Source: Peribacillus sp044761665
GTDB taxonomy: Bacteria > Bacillota > Bacilli > Bacillales > DSM-1321
Direction: 5' to 3'
Length of the DNA: 64,000 nucleotides
Assembly: GCF_044761665.1 (NCBI RefSeq)
Contig: NZ_JBIWCW010000005.1
Location: 1 to 64,000 of the forward strand
Part shown: in pieces, positions 34,679 to 44,086 of the stretch
Numbering within the stretch: the stretch's first letter is position 1
Layout of the letters: each line of letters begins with the position of its first letter
Notes under the pieces: model-generated
What the model was told of the DNA's origin: nothing
Seen by the model: only the letters and a program-made list of their open reading frames with translations
The model's database searches: none
Made by a program: the position numbers and the translations under genes

Positions 34679-35830
34679 TTAATCCAACCTTTCGATGATT
34701 GTTGCATTGGCCATTCCATGTCCTTCACACATGGTTTGCAGTCCATATCGGCCGCCTGTCCTTTCTAATTCATGCATCATGGAAACCATCAATCGAGCAC
34801 CGCTTCCGCCAAGGGGATGTCCCAGGGCAATCGCGCCTCCGTTTGGATTCAACTTCTCCGGGTCAGCCCCCGTTTCCTTCAACCATGCTAACGGAACGGG
34901 TGCGAACGCTTCATTGACTTCAAAGATATCGATGTCTTCAAGGGAGAGACCTGATTTCTCCAACGCTTTTTCGGTTGCCGGGATCGGTCCCGTGAGCATC
35001 AAGGTCGGATCCGAGCCGATAACCACCCGTGTATGCACTTTAAAGCGTGGCTTCAGACCAAGTTCTTCCGCCTTACTCCGCTCCATTAACAACAAAGCGG
35101 CAGCGCCGTCGCTGATTTGACTCGAATTCCCGGCATGGATCAGCCCATCTTCTTTAAAAACTGGTTTCAATCCAGAAAGGACCTCAACCGTCGTCCCCTC
35201 CCTTGGCCCTTGATCCGCTGTCACGTCAATCAAGTTTCCTTCTTTATCCGTCCCTGTAACGGGAATGATTTCCCGGTCAAAATAACCTTCCTTTTGAGCG
35301 CGCAAGGCCCTTTCATGGCTTTCTACAGAGAATGCATCACATTCCACGCGTGAAATTCCCCACTTTTCGGCAATTCGTTCAGCTGAAAGGCCTTGATTGA
35401 TCACCTCATACCTGTCCAAATACTTTTGGCTGGTTGTCGCTCCTTGATAGTTGAAGCCCATCGGAACACGGGACATATTTTCCACACCACCCGCCACGAC
35501 CACATCCATATCCCCTGACAAGATGGCTTGGGAAGCGAAGTGAACAGCCTGCTGGCTCGATCCACATTGACGGTCGATGGTCGTTCCAGGCACTTCAATC
35601 GGATAACCGGCAATCAAGGCTGCGATGCGGGCAATATCTCCAGCCTGCTCCCCTGCTTGAGTTACACAGCCTAAAATGACATCTTCAACGATGGCTGGGT
35701 CAATTCCTGCTTTTTCTACCAGTTTCCTTAACACCTCACCGGCTAATTCATCTGGGCGGAAATCTTTCAAGACACCATTTCTTCTGCCAACCGGAGTACG
35801 AATCCCTTCAATGATAACCACTTCACGCAT
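34679..35830 (-). CDS. thiolase (acetyl-CoA acyltransferase)
   Basis: 383-residue thiolase. Nucleophilic Cys in TIDRQCGSSQQAVHFA, the NEAFAP and GGAIALGHPLGGSGAR motif with catalytic His, and the second Cys in MCEGHGMANATI. Degradative beta-oxidation role (3-ketoacyl-CoA to acetyl-CoA plus shortened acyl-CoA) is favoured by the operon, which also contains dehydrogenase and ligase genes. Confidence 0.92.
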   Translation of the reverse strand: MREVVIIEGIRTPVGRRNGVLKDFRPDELAGEVLRKLVEKAGIDPAIVEDVILGCVTQAGEQAGDIARIAALIAGYPIEVPGTTIDRQCGSSQQAVHFASQAILSGDMDVVVAGGVENMSRVPMGFNYQGATTSQKYLDRYEVINQGLSAERIAEKWGISRVECDAFSVESHERALRAQKEGYFDREIIPVTGTDKEGNLIDVTADQGPREGTTVEVLSGLKPVFKEDGLIHAGNSSQISDGAAALLLMERSKAEELGLKPRFKVHTRVVIGSDPTLMLTGPIPATEKALEKSGLSLEDIDIFEVNEAFAPVPLAWLKETGADPEKLNPNGGAIALGHPLGGSGARLMVSMMHELERTGGRYGLQTMCEGHGMANATIIERLD

Positions 35831-35859
35831 GTAACCGCTTCCCTTCTATTCCTGTTTTT

Positions 35860-37005
35860 TTATAGGCCAAGGTTCTTGGCTATGATTTTCTTCATGATTT
35901 CATTCGTTCCGGCATAAATGCTAGCTACAGGTATATCACGATATCGTCTAGCAATCTTATATTCTTCCATATAGCCATAGCCACCATGAAGCTGCATGCA
36001 TTCTGTGGAGATTTTCCTGGCCGTTTCCGTCAATCTCCATTTAGCCATCGACACTTCTGTGACGACATTTTCCCCAGCCATATGGTTCGCAATCAATTGA
36101 TCAAGGAAAGCGCGTCCCATTTTGATTTCCGTTGCCATTTCGGCAATTTTAAACTGGGTATTCTGAAACTGACTCACTGATTTCCCGAACGCTTCACGGC
36201 TTTTCACGTACTCGATCGTGTCCGCCAGCATGTCCTCTGATGCCGCTTGAGCACAGATTGCGACCACAAGGCGTTCCTGTTGCAGCTTCTCCATTAAGTA
36301 TGTAAATCCCTTTCCCTCTTCACCAAGCAGGTTTTCCTTTGGCACCCGACAATCTTCAAAAATGAGCTCTGCCGTATCCTGACAGTGCAAACCAAGCTTT
36401 TTCAGCTTTCTTCCCCGGGAAAATCCAGGTGCATCTCGTTCCACTACGACTAATGAGACGCCTTTATGCTTGGGAACGGCATTTGGATTGGTTTTACATG
36501 CCACGATAATCAAATCGGCTTGGATACCATTCGTAATGAATGTCTTTTGTCCATTAATGACGTAATGATCTCCATCCAGGATCGCCGTGGTTTTAATATT
36601 GGCCAAATCCGAACCCGTTCCCGGTTCTGTCATGGCGATGGCGGTAATCCTTTCTCCAGTCGTACATCCAGGGAGAAAGCGTCGTTTTTGTTCCTCTGTT
36701 CCATAAGCTGAAATGTAGGGTACCGTAATATCGCTATGAAGCCCGAAACCGATCAGGCCGGAACCCACTCTTTCCAGTTCTTCATTGATGATGACCGAAA
36801 AGCCCCAATCCACTCCTGAACCACCAAACTCTTCATCTAGATCGGGACATAAAAAGCCTTGCTCGCCCATCTTCTCCCAGAATGAACGGGGAATAATTCG
36901 ATTTTCTTCCCATTGTTCATAATTCGGAACCGCTTCTTTCTCTAAAAACTTGCGTAATGATTTACGAAAAATCTCATGATCTTCTGTTAAGTAGGAATGC
37001 TTCAT
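35860..37005 (-). CDS. acyl-CoA dehydrogenase
   Basis: 381-residue FAD enzyme that introduces the alpha-beta double bond in acyl-CoA. Signatures AMTEPGTGSDLANIKTTA and QLHGGYGYMEEYKIARRYRD; the C-terminal YAGTNEIMKK segment is typical. Chain-length preference cannot be read. It sits between the thiolase and short-chain dehydrogenase genes, 29 and 47 bp away. Confidence 0.92.
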   Translation of the reverse strand: MKHSYLTEDHEIFRKSLRKFLEKEAVPNYEQWEENRIIPRSFWEKMGEQGFLCPDLDEEFGGSGVDWGFSVIINEELERVGSGLIGFGLHSDITVPYISAYGTEEQKRRFLPGCTTGERITAIAMTEPGTGSDLANIKTTAILDGDHYVINGQKTFITNGIQADLIIVACKTNPNAVPKHKGVSLVVVERDAPGFSRGRKLKKLGLHCQDTAELIFEDCRVPKENLLGEEGKGFTYLMEKLQQERLVVAICAQAASEDMLADTIEYVKSREAFGKSVSQFQNTQFKIAEMATEIKMGRAFLDQLIANHMAGENVVTEVSMAKWRLTETARKISTECMQLHGGYGYMEEYKIARRYRDIPVASIYAGTNEIMKKIIAKNLGL

Positions 37006-37052
37006 CTGTTCTCTCTCCTCTTTCTTTTCTCTATTCTCATTTTATGTTGTCA

Positions 37053-37829
37053 TCACCTAGGGGACATCCTGATTGCCCCGTCCAGTCGGATCGTCTCCCC
37101 GTTCAGCATCGGGTTGGTAATGATGCTTTCCGTGAGCTTTGCGTATTCATTCGGATACCCGAGCCTTGAAGGAAACGGTACCGTTTTCCCTAGGGAAGTC
37201 CTCGCTTCTTCAGGTAGAGAGTCGAACATCGGCGTATGAAACAAACCGGGTGCAATCGATACGACTCGAATTCCATAAGAAGCAAGGTCCCTTGCAATCG
37301 GTAACGTCATGCCGACGATGCCACCTTTTGAGGCACTATAGGCAGCCTGGCCGATTTGCCCTTCAAATGCAGCAACCGATGCCGTATTGATGATTACGCC
37401 GCGTTCTCCCTCTTCGTTCACGTGGTTATGGACCATTCTTTCAGCAGCAAGGCGAATAACATTGAATGTACCGATCAAATTGACCGTCACCACTTTTGAG
37501 AACGCTTCCAAATCATGTGTGCCTTTTCGACTGACGACCTTCTGACCAATGGCAATTCCCGCACAGTTGACGACCGCGTTAATCGATCCGAATTTTTCAA
37601 TTCCTTGATCCAGTGCCGCCTGGACACTATCTTCTAGCGTTACATCCGTTTTAATAAACAGAACGGCATCCCCGAATTCCCCGACCAGCTTGGCGCCTTT
37701 TTCTTCGGAGAGGTCAAGGATGATTGCTTTCCCACCTTTATGAATGATGTTTCGAACTGTCGCCTCACCCAGCCCTGAAGCTCCGCCTGTCACTACTGCA
37801 ACCGTTTCTTGAATATTCAAATCCTCCAC
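37053..37829 (-). CDS. short-chain 3-hydroxyacyl-CoA dehydrogenase (HSD10-like)
   Basis: 258-residue SDR with TGGASGLGEAT cofactor loop and YSASKGG active site. Its length and the pattern LPIARDLASYGIRVVSIAPGLFHTPMF resemble the type II 3-hydroxyacyl-CoA dehydrogenase (HSD17B10) group, which acts on 3-hydroxyacyl-CoA and 2-methyl-3-hydroxybutyryl-CoA. No separate enoyl-CoA hydratase gene is in the operon, so the pathway must borrow that step from elsewhere. Confidence 0.85.
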   Translation of the reverse strand: MEDLNIQETVAVVTGGASGLGEATVRNIIHKGGKAIILDLSEEKGAKLVGEFGDAVLFIKTDVTLEDSVQAALDQGIEKFGSINAVVNCAGIAIGQKVVSRKGTHDLEAFSKVVTVNLIGTFNVIRLAAERMVHNHVNEEGERGVIINTASVAAFEGQIGQAAYSASKGGIVGMTLPIARDLASYGIRVVSIAPGLFHTPMFDSLPEEARTSLGKTVPFPSRLGYPNEYAKLTESIITNPMLNGETIRLDGAIRMSPR

Positions 37830-37857
37830 CTCTTTCGTTTTCGTTTTTGAAGCTGCC

Positions 37858-38238
37858 TTACGATTTAACCTTCAAGCTGTGAAGGGTTTCCGTAAAATCA
37901 TGGATCATATATTCAAAATCCCGCTTCAATTCATCAAGCTCCTTCATGCGTTCATTTATTTCGCTTAATTTCTGTCCAGCTTTTTCTATCGTCTTTTCCA
38001 GTTGCTTGACACCTGATCTGTCCTGTTCAAAGAGCACGACAATATCCTTTATTTCTTCCAAGGAAAATCCATACTTCTTGCCACGCATGATGATTTTAAG
38101 TTGTGCATATTCTTTCTTACCGTAAATTCTGTTTCCCGTTTCGGTCCGGTTGGGCCTAAGCATACCTAATTCTTCATAGTACCGGAGCGTTCTCGTAGTC
38201 AAATCAAACTCTTTTGCTAATTCGGAAATCGTGTACAT
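37858..38238 (-). CDS. MerR family regulator of the acyl-CoA operon
   Basis: 126-residue MerR-type activator. N-terminal winged helix MYTISELAKEFDLTTRTLRYYEELGMLRP, then a dimerisation coiled coil (LEKTIEKAGQKLSEINERMKELDEL). No Cys-based metal site, so the effector is probably an acyl-CoA or other organic ligand. It is the first gene of the operon, 28 bp before the SDR gene, and its promoter has MerR-type geometry. Confidence 0.9.
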   Translation of the reverse strand: MYTISELAKEFDLTTRTLRYYEELGMLRPNRTETGNRIYGKKEYAQLKIIMRGKKYGFSLEEIKDIVVLFEQDRSGVKQLEKTIEKAGQKLSEINERMKELDELKRDFEYMIHDFTETLHSLKVKS

Positions 38239-38275
38239 TCTATAACCACACTTTACAAAGGGATTATTTACCTTT

Positions 38276-38306
38276 ATCTTACCATTGACGTTAACGTAAA
38301 CTTCAA
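38276..38306 (-). promoter_or_regulatory. MerR-type promoter with operator palindrome
   Basis: On the minus strand TTGAAG (38301-38306) and TAAGAT (38276-38281) are separated by exactly 19 bp, the long spacer that MerR activators act on. The spacer contains the perfect palindrome ACGTTAACGT within TTGACGTTAACGTAAA read on the plus strand (38285-38300), close to the operator of LiuR-type MerR regulators of acyl-CoA metabolism. Confidence 0.8.
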
Positions 38307-38399
38307 CAAATATTCACAAAATTTAATAAAATAAAAAGAAACATGTCTTTTTACCTGTTATACTAAAGGTATATTCTTGAAATGAAGGGAAGGATCAAC

Positions 38400-38825
38400 A
38401 TGATCTGCTCGAAAATATTAGTTGCCTATGACGAATCTGATTTAGCACGTAAATCATTAGAAAAAGCGATTGAATTAGCCAAACTGGAACCAGCCATTGA
38501 AATTCATGTGCTGCACGCCGTAACACTACCTATTCATCCAAGCATATATGGCAATGCTTTTCAGGATATCGAGGAATCGATGATGAGGTATGGAAAAGAA
38601 GTCATTTCAAAAGCGGATGCACTTTTATCGGAAATCCCGAATGCAACCCAGACTTTCGTAGTAGAGGGTTCGGCCATCCACACCTTATTGGAACATGCCG
38701 AGTCCCATAACTGCGACCTTATCATCATGGGAAGCCGCGGCTTAAGTGGATTTAAGGAATTCCTTGGAAGTGTCAGTCACTATATCGTACAGAACTCTCC
38801 AGTGCCTGTCCTGTTAGTTAAATAA
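38400..38825 (+). CDS. universal stress protein (UspA family)
   Basis: 141-residue Usp domain protein. ATP-binding type motif near the C-terminus, GSRGLSGFKEFLGSVSHYIV (Gly-2x-Gly-9x-Gly-Ser), so it is of the nucleotide-binding class. An upstream in-frame ATG at 38382 exists, but AAGGGAAGGA directly precedes the ATG at 38400 and the product then starts MICSKILVAYDESD like relatives. Role in stress physiology is not specific. Confidence 0.9.
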   Translation: MICSKILVAYDESDLARKSLEKAIELAKLEPAIEIHVLHAVTLPIHPSIYGNAFQDIEESMMRYGKEVISKADALLSEIPNATQTFVVEGSAIHTLLEHAESHNCDLIIMGSRGLSGFKEFLGSVSHYIVQNSPVPVLLVK

Positions 38826-38846
38826 TCACGTCTTTTGACACTTTTT

Positions 38847-38881
38847 TGAAAAGCTGGGCTCCTTTGAGACCAGCTTTTCTG
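38847..38881 (+). terminator. terminator after usp gene
   Basis: Stem GAAAAGCTGG / CCAGCTTTTC with a 12-nt loop; the T-run is interrupted. Confidence 0.65.
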
Positions 38882-38993
38882 TTGGGTTGACGATATATGG
38901 GGGGAAACAGGGAATCGAAGCGATTCTTATTTTACAAACCCTTCTGTATACAGGTAAAATGAAAGTACTTTATAGAAATAAGCAGGTGAAGCG

Positions 38994-39878
38994 ATGGATA
39001 TTAAGCATTTACAATACTTTATAGAAGTAACCAATTTTAACAGTTTCACCAAGGCAGCCGATCACTTGTTCATTACTCAGCCGACCATCAGTAAAATGAT
39101 CAAAAACCTGGAGACCGAACTTGGGGTAGAACTATTCGATCGTTCCCGCAAACAATTGGCTCTGACCGATGCCGGTCGAGTTGTATTGGAACAGGCAAAA
39201 TTAATTGATAAAGCCTTTCATAATTTAGAAACTGAAATGGATAATTTATTAGGCCTGAAAAAGGGACATATACGTATCGGCTTACCGCCGATTATCAATG
39301 CCTCTTTCTTCCCCCGAATTCTTAGCCGTTTTCATGAAGATTATCCCAATATCACCTTTCAACTAGTCGAAGATGGTTCAAAAAAAATTGAAGAATCCGT
39401 TCAAAATGACCAACTGGATATAGGCGTCATCGTCCTGCCGACTAACACCGTTCTATTTCACCATTTTGCCTTTTTAGAAGAAGACATCAAATTGATCGTT
39501 CATCCCTCACACCCACTTGCTTCCGAGGATGAAATCAGTTTAAGTGAACTTCAAAATGAGTCCTTTATTCTTTTCAACAAAGATTATGTCCTGCGTGACC
39601 TCATCATTTCATCTTGTAAAGAGTCCGGATTCTCACCGCACATTGTAACGGAAAGCTCACGATGGGACTTTATAGAAGAAATGGTCTACTGCAAGCTTGG
39701 CATCGCCCTTTTACCAGAAAGCCTATGCCGAACGGATAGCCGCGTGAAGGCCATCAAGGTTAAAAATCCATCCCTCCGGTGGAACTTGGCTTTCATTTGG
39801 AGCAAGGATCAATACCTTTCCTACGCCGCAAAGGAATGGTTGAAATATACTAAAGAAGCGTTAGCTAAAAAAGAGTAA
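38994..39878 (+). CDS. LysR family transcriptional regulator
   Basis: 294-residue LysR regulator with the N-terminal HTH (FTKAADHLFITQPTISKMIKNLE) and a periplasmic-binding-like effector domain from about residue 90. The closest recalled relatives are CidR-type regulators of overflow metabolism, but no cidAB-like genes are adjacent, so the target is unknown. Ribosome binding site AGGTGA before the ATG. Confidence 0.9.
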   Translation: MDIKHLQYFIEVTNFNSFTKAADHLFITQPTISKMIKNLETELGVELFDRSRKQLALTDAGRVVLEQAKLIDKAFHNLETEMDNLLGLKKGHIRIGLPPIINASFFPRILSRFHEDYPNITFQLVEDGSKKIEESVQNDQLDIGVIVLPTNTVLFHHFAFLEEDIKLIVHPSHPLASEDEISLSELQNESFILFNKDYVLRDLIISSCKESGFSPHIVTESSRWDFIEEMVYCKLGIALLPESLCRTDSRVKAIKVKNPSLRWNLAFIWSKDQYLSYAAKEWLKYTKEALAKKE

Positions 39879-40041
39879 ATCGTTTTTTAACTAGTAAATA
39901 ATGTAAGCACTATCATAGATGTAGGTTATCTTCATGATAACATCTAACCATTTTACTTTATTTACATACCGAGTTAGACTTGGTAATGAGTAAAAAGCAC
40001 TGCAATGCTGATATATTCATATTTTCAGAAAGGAGATATTC

Positions 40042-40413
40042 ATGATCACTTTATCTAGTGTCGATGAGTTACAAGCAACGGAAGAAGCGTTAGAAAAAAT
40101 TAAATATTCATACCCCGAATTATTTAAAAAACTGCTTCATGTCGTTGCCTTAACACGAGCTTTCCAATTTAAATATCAATATATGGGCACATTAATCATG
40201 GATGAAAACCCAAACGAATACACCCCTGAATTCGTTATGCCCTCCGTTATCACTTTATATAAAGTGGAAATTCAAAAGTTAAAGGATGATCCGAATATCG
40301 AGGTTCTTCGACAAACCTTCTCCCAAAATGAAAATATAGGATTTGCGAAAATCAGTATGCTGGTGCTCGGTAAAAGCCCTGAATCGCTTTTAGGAGCTTC
40401 ATACATTAAATAA
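40042..40413 (+). CDS. hypothetical protein
   Basis: 123-residue mostly helical soluble protein (MITLSSVDELQATEEALEKIKYSYPELF...), no membrane segment or motif that I recognise. AAAGGAG 7 nt before the ATG, its own terminator after it, and typical codon use support a real gene. Confidence 0.7.
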   Translation: MITLSSVDELQATEEALEKIKYSYPELFKKLLHVVALTRAFQFKYQYMGTLIMDENPNEYTPEFVMPSVITLYKVEIQKLKDDPNIEVLRQTFSQNENIGFAKISMLVLGKSPESLLGASYIK

Positions 40414-40427
40414 TCCCCCTGATATGT

Positions 40428-40472
40428 CCAAAAGAAAAACCTCCCGAGTATTCGGAAGGTTTTTTCTTTTGG
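40428..40472. terminator. bidirectional terminator
   Basis: Long interrupted stem CCAAAAGAAAAACCT / AGGTTTTTTCTTTTGG capped by a second stem (CCGAGTATTCGG), between convergent genes. Confidence 0.85.
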
Positions 40473-40480
40473 CATAAATA

Positions 40481-41203
40481 TTATAGGACTTTACTTAAAA
40501 ATGCTTTAGTCCTTTCCTGCTGTGGGTCATCAAAAAGTACACTTGGAACGTTTTCTTCTATGATCAGCCCTTCGTCCATGAATATCACGCGGTCCCCGAC
40601 TTCTTTGGCAAAACCCATTTCATGAGTCACGACAACCATCGTCATGCCTTCTTTCGCCAGTTGCTTCATGACTTCCAGCACTTCACCGACCATTTCCGGG
40701 TCAAGTGCCGATGTCGGTTCATCAAACAACATGATCTTTGGACCCATTGCCAAGGACCTTGCAATGGCAACACGCTGTTTTTGCCCTCCTGACAAAGAAT
40801 CTGGATAGGCATTCGCCTTATCGGAAAGACCTACTTTCTTTAGAAGTTCCAGGCCAGTCTCTGCTGCCTGTTCCTTGGAAACTTTCCGTACCTTCATGGG
40901 CGCAAGCATGATATTCTCAAGAACCGTTTTATGCGGGAATAAGTTGAAATGCTGAAAGACCATGCCGACTTCCGTCCGGATTTTATTGATATCAACCTTC
41001 TTATCTGTCGTATCAAGCCCCTCAATATAAATGTGGCCACCCGTTATCGTCTCAAGCTGATTGATGCACCTGAGAAAAGTGGATTTACCGGATCCAGATG
41101 GCCCGATGACCACCACGACTTCCTGTGGGGCAACGGTTGCACTGATATTCTTCAACACCACATGATCACCAAATGACTTGTTTAGATTCTCCACCTTGAT
41201 CAT
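40481..41203 (-). CDS. polar amino acid ABC importer, ATPase
   Basis: 240-residue GlnQ-type ATPase. Walker A GPSGSGKSTFLRC, signature LSGGQKQRVAIARSLAM, Walker B IMLFDEPTSALDPE and H-loop VVTHEMGFA. It overlaps the permease stop by 4 bp (ATGA), so the two are translationally coupled. Powers uptake of the amino acid captured by the lipoprotein encoded upstream. Confidence 0.93.
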   Translation of the reverse strand: MIKVENLNKSFGDHVVLKNISATVAPQEVVVVIGPSGSGKSTFLRCINQLETITGGHIYIEGLDTTDKKVDINKIRTEVGMVFQHFNLFPHKTVLENIMLAPMKVRKVSKEQAAETGLELLKKVGLSDKANAYPDSLSGGQKQRVAIARSLAMGPKIMLFDEPTSALDPEMVGEVLEVMKQLAKEGMTMVVVTHEMGFAKEVGDRVIFMDEGLIIEENVPSVLFDDPQQERTKAFLSKVL

Positions 41204-41856
41204 TCTGTTTTCAACCTACTTTCGAGTCTATTTAATACGAAACTAAGAATAAGGGTCAGGCAAAGATAGATGAAGGCACATGCCAAGTATGGCTCCCATA
41301 CTTTAAAATACTGACTGCCCATCGCTTTTCCCCAATACATCAATTCCGGGGCGGCAATGACACATACCAAGGATGAATCTTTCAATAGGACGATGAACTC
41401 GTTACCTAGTGGAGGAATCATGCGTTTGAATGCTTGCGGAAGAATGACAGATATCATGGATTGCGTGTGGGTCAATCCTAGAGAACGGGCTCCTTCCATT
41501 TGTCCTTTATCAATGGATTGAATTCCTGCCCTGAATATCTCAGCGATATACGCCGCTGCATTCAAAGACAATGCAATGACACCTGCTGCAACGGCATTCG
41601 TTTCCCCGGTAAAGAAAGGAACGACCCCAAAGTGGATTAAAAAGATCTGGACCAGTAATGGTGTCCCCCGAAATACCGTAACATAGCAGTAAAAGGGAAA
41701 GGCGATCAGTTTATTCCTTACAATCTTCCCTAATCCAATCAGCAATCCGAGAAAGGTCCCGATAAGGATCGAGGAAACGGATAAACCAATCGTAAGCAAC
41801 GTCCCCTTCAATAAGAAAGGAGCATATTCAAAAATTATATCCCAACGAAAACTCAT
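41200..41856 (-). CDS. polar amino acid ABC importer, permease
   Basis: 218-residue membrane subunit with about five helices and the HisMQ-type EAA loop AARSLGLTHTQSMISVILPQAFKRMIPP. It sits between the ATPase and substrate-binding genes of the importer. A hairpin separates it from the binding-protein gene. Confidence 0.92.
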   Translation of the reverse strand: MSFRWDIIFEYAPFLLKGTLLTIGLSVSSILIGTFLGLLIGLGKIVRNKLIAFPFYCYVTVFRGTPLLVQIFLIHFGVVPFFTGETNAVAAGVIALSLNAAAYIAEIFRAGIQSIDKGQMEGARSLGLTHTQSMISVILPQAFKRMIPPLGNEFIVLLKDSSLVCVIAAPELMYWGKAMGSQYFKVWEPYLACAFIYLCLTLILSFVLNRLESRLKTE

Positions 41857-41876
41857 TCTATGTACCTCCTAAAGTC

Positions 41877-41920
41877 CAAAAAAACTGCGTAACTTCACAC
41901 GTAAAGTTACGCAATTTTCC
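41877..41920 (-). terminator. intercistronic attenuating hairpin
   Basis: On the minus strand TTGCGTAACTT / AAGTTACGCA with loop TACGTGTG is followed by GTTTTTTT. It lies between the substrate-binding gene and the permease gene, so it should let the lipoprotein be made in excess over the membrane subunits. Confidence 0.8.
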
Positions 41921-41932
41921 CCATACCCTATT

Positions 41933-42754
41933 TTATTGTTGTGCTTTTATCGTTTCGATATCTGGATCCGTTCCAAACTGTTTCTTATAGATTTCCGCGT
42001 ACTTCCCATTATCGAGAATGGCATTGAGCGCTTTATCGAAATCGGCCTTTAGCTCACTGCCTTTCGGGAATAATATTCCATAAAATTCCTCTTCGAAGCT
42101 ACTGCTATCTTCCACGACTTTCAACTTTTGATCAGGATTGTTTTTCACATACTCTTCGACAACCGTGTTATCCGCTACGACAGCGTCTGCCCCGCCTTTA
42201 AGCAATTCCTGAATGGCCAAGTTATTATTCTCGAATTTTTTGATGTCTTTATGATTCTTCCCAATAAGCGCTTCTACCGCCTCTTGTCCCGTTGTACCTG
42301 TTTGGACAGCAATCTTCTTCCCTTTCAAATCTTTGCCCGATTCCACATCACTTTTTTCAGGAACCAAGATCTTGTTAGTGGAAAGGAAATAAGGCACCGA
42401 AAAATCGTACGATTGTTTTCTCTCGTCATTCATTGTAATCGCCGATACGGCTAAATCCGCTCTTTTTGATTCGATTTCCACAAAAATCGGATCCCAGCCA
42501 ACATGCTCCAGTTTAACTTTATACCCAGCTTCCTTCGCGACCGCATTGATAAAATCGACGTCGAATCCAACGATTTTATCCCCTTCGAGATATTCAAAAG
42601 GAGCATATGCTGCATCTGTCACTACTCTAAGTGTTTTTTCCTTCGACCCCTCATCACTAGTAGTGGTAACTTCCTTATCCTTGCCGCATCCCGTCAAAAC
42701 CAAAAGCAAAGAAGATAGTGCGACCAACATGAATATTGATACTTTTTTCAACAT
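41933..42754 (-). CDS. amino acid ABC importer, substrate-binding lipoprotein
   Basis: 273-residue class-3 binding protein. Signal peptide with lipobox LTGC (Cys23 lipidated), then the type II periplasmic-binding fold starting TLRVVTDAAYAPFEY. Resembles arginine/basic amino acid binding proteins (ArtP-like), though specificity is inferred only. GAGGGG ribosome binding site places the start at 42754; the longer frame to 42802 is not needed. Confidence 0.9.
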   Translation of the reverse strand: MLKKVSIFMLVALSSLLLVLTGCGKDKEVTTTSDEGSKEKTLRVVTDAAYAPFEYLEGDKIVGFDVDFINAVAKEAGYKVKLEHVGWDPIFVEIESKRADLAVSAITMNDERKQSYDFSVPYFLSTNKILVPEKSDVESGKDLKGKKIAVQTGTTGQEAVEALIGKNHKDIKKFENNNLAIQELLKGGADAVVADNTVVEEYVKNNPDQKLKVVEDSSSFEEEFYGILFPKGSELKADFDKALNAILDNGKYAEIYKKQFGTDPDIETIKAQQ

Positions 42755-42804
42755 AATCCCCTCTTTTCTCTCGTAAACTCCTACTTTATAAGAGTCAAAC
42801 AATT

Positions 42805-43015
42805 TAGATTTTAATAATTATTCAGTATTTTTACTTAAAAATAGTATACGTTTTTTTGGGTTTTTATGCAATAAAAAGTAAATATTAACTTTAGTAGAAT
42901 ATGAGTTTCATGCAGACAGTAACAATACCCATGATTTAAATAGACATTAAACATATGAACAACTGGTCCAGCTCCATTTACCCTTAAAAACAGAAACTAT
43001 ATTGGAAACAGATTA
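42805..43015. other. intergenic region upstream of the importer
   Basis: AT-rich region between the amino acid importer and the AI-2E gene. It must hold the importer promoter on the minus strand. I see no riboswitch, repeat or further gene in it. Confidence 0.5.
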
Positions 43016-43017
43016 AA

Positions 43018-43055
43018 CCAAATAAGCAGCGACCCTTAAAAAGGATCGCTGCTCG
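43018..43055 (-). terminator. terminator after AI-2E gene
   Basis: On the minus strand GCAGCGATCC / GGGTCGCTGC (one G-T pair) with a 7-nt loop, followed by TTATTTGG. Confidence 0.75.
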
Positions 43056-43057
43056 AT

Positions 43058-44086
43058 TTATGGCTTATCTAAGGGTATTTCGGTTTCTTCATCGATATCC
43101 AACATGTCCAATAAGAAGATAAAGATTGGTATGCCGATGATCAATCCCCATATTCCAAGGAAGTGCTCGGAAAACAGGAGGACGATAAAGGTGAAAAAAG
43201 TAGGCAGGTTCGTTTTTGCCGACATGAATTTCGGATTTAAAATATAGCTTTCAAGCGCATGAATCACGACGACCATGATCAACACAGCAATGACCTTTGG
43301 CAAGCCACCGATACTATAGGCAACCATGCTTAGAGGAATCAGGGAAATGATGACTCCAGCAACCGGAATTAAGCCAAGGAAGAAAATCATGATTCCCAAA
43401 CCGATCAATTGTGGGAAACCAAGGATCCATAAGAAAGCTACCGACAAGATTGCATTCGTGATGGCAATTAGGAATTGAACTTCAATGACTTTTCCGAATG
43501 AGTTAATGAACTTCACGCCAAAATGACCAATATTTATAAAGAAGGATTTAAACTTACCCCGTTTAAATTTAGAAGTAAAATGAATGATTTTATCTTTTTC
43601 CAACAAGAAAAACAAGCTAAGCAGTATAGAAATGAAGATTTGAAAGGCCAGTTTACCAAAATCAGATATGTAAAGATAGAGCGTATTCATCTGCTTTTGA
43701 AGATCGATTGGTGATTCAAGCTCATTCAATAAACTGATGCCATATTGGATGACCCGGCTATCGGGTGGATGTTGAAAGAAGAAGACAATCTGTGTAACTA
43801 ATTCAGTAAACTGAAGTGTAATAACAGGCAAATATTTGTAAAGGACGATAGCTAAACAAGCAATGACGACTACATATATGAAGCTTATGACTACTTTGGA
43901 ATTGATGGGCATCACTTTTTTCAGGTGAATCATGAGGAACTGCTCAAGCCTTCCCATCAAGAAAGTAAAAACAAATGTGAATAAAACGATATTGACCATA
44001 CTTCCGATGCTTACGAGAAATAAAAACAGCACAAGTAAAGTAATGAATCTTGAAAATCCTTCGCTCTGTAAATACTCTTTTACCAC
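43058..44086 (-). CDS. AI-2E family transporter
   Basis: 342-residue permease of the AI-2E/UPF0118 family, about eight hydrophobic helices, with family segments GIMIFFLGLIPVAGVIISLIP and VVVIHALESYILNPKFMSAKTNLPT. Members include autoinducer exporters and Na+/H+ or osmotic antiporters, so the substrate stays open. Single gene with own terminator. Confidence 0.88.
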   Translation of the reverse strand: MVKEYLQSEGFSRFITLLVLFLFLVSIGSMVNIVLFTFVFTFLMGRLEQFLMIHLKKVMPINSKVVISFIYVVVIACLAIVLYKYLPVITLQFTELVTQIVFFFQHPPDSRVIQYGISLLNELESPIDLQKQMNTLYLYISDFGKLAFQIFISILLSLFFLLEKDKIIHFTSKFKRGKFKSFFINIGHFGVKFINSFGKVIEVQFLIAITNAILSVAFLWILGFPQLIGLGIMIFFLGLIPVAGVIISLIPLSMVAYSIGGLPKVIAVLIMVVVIHALESYILNPKFMSAKTNLPTFFTFIVLLFSEHFLGIWGLIIGIPIFIFLLDMLDIDEETEIPLDKP

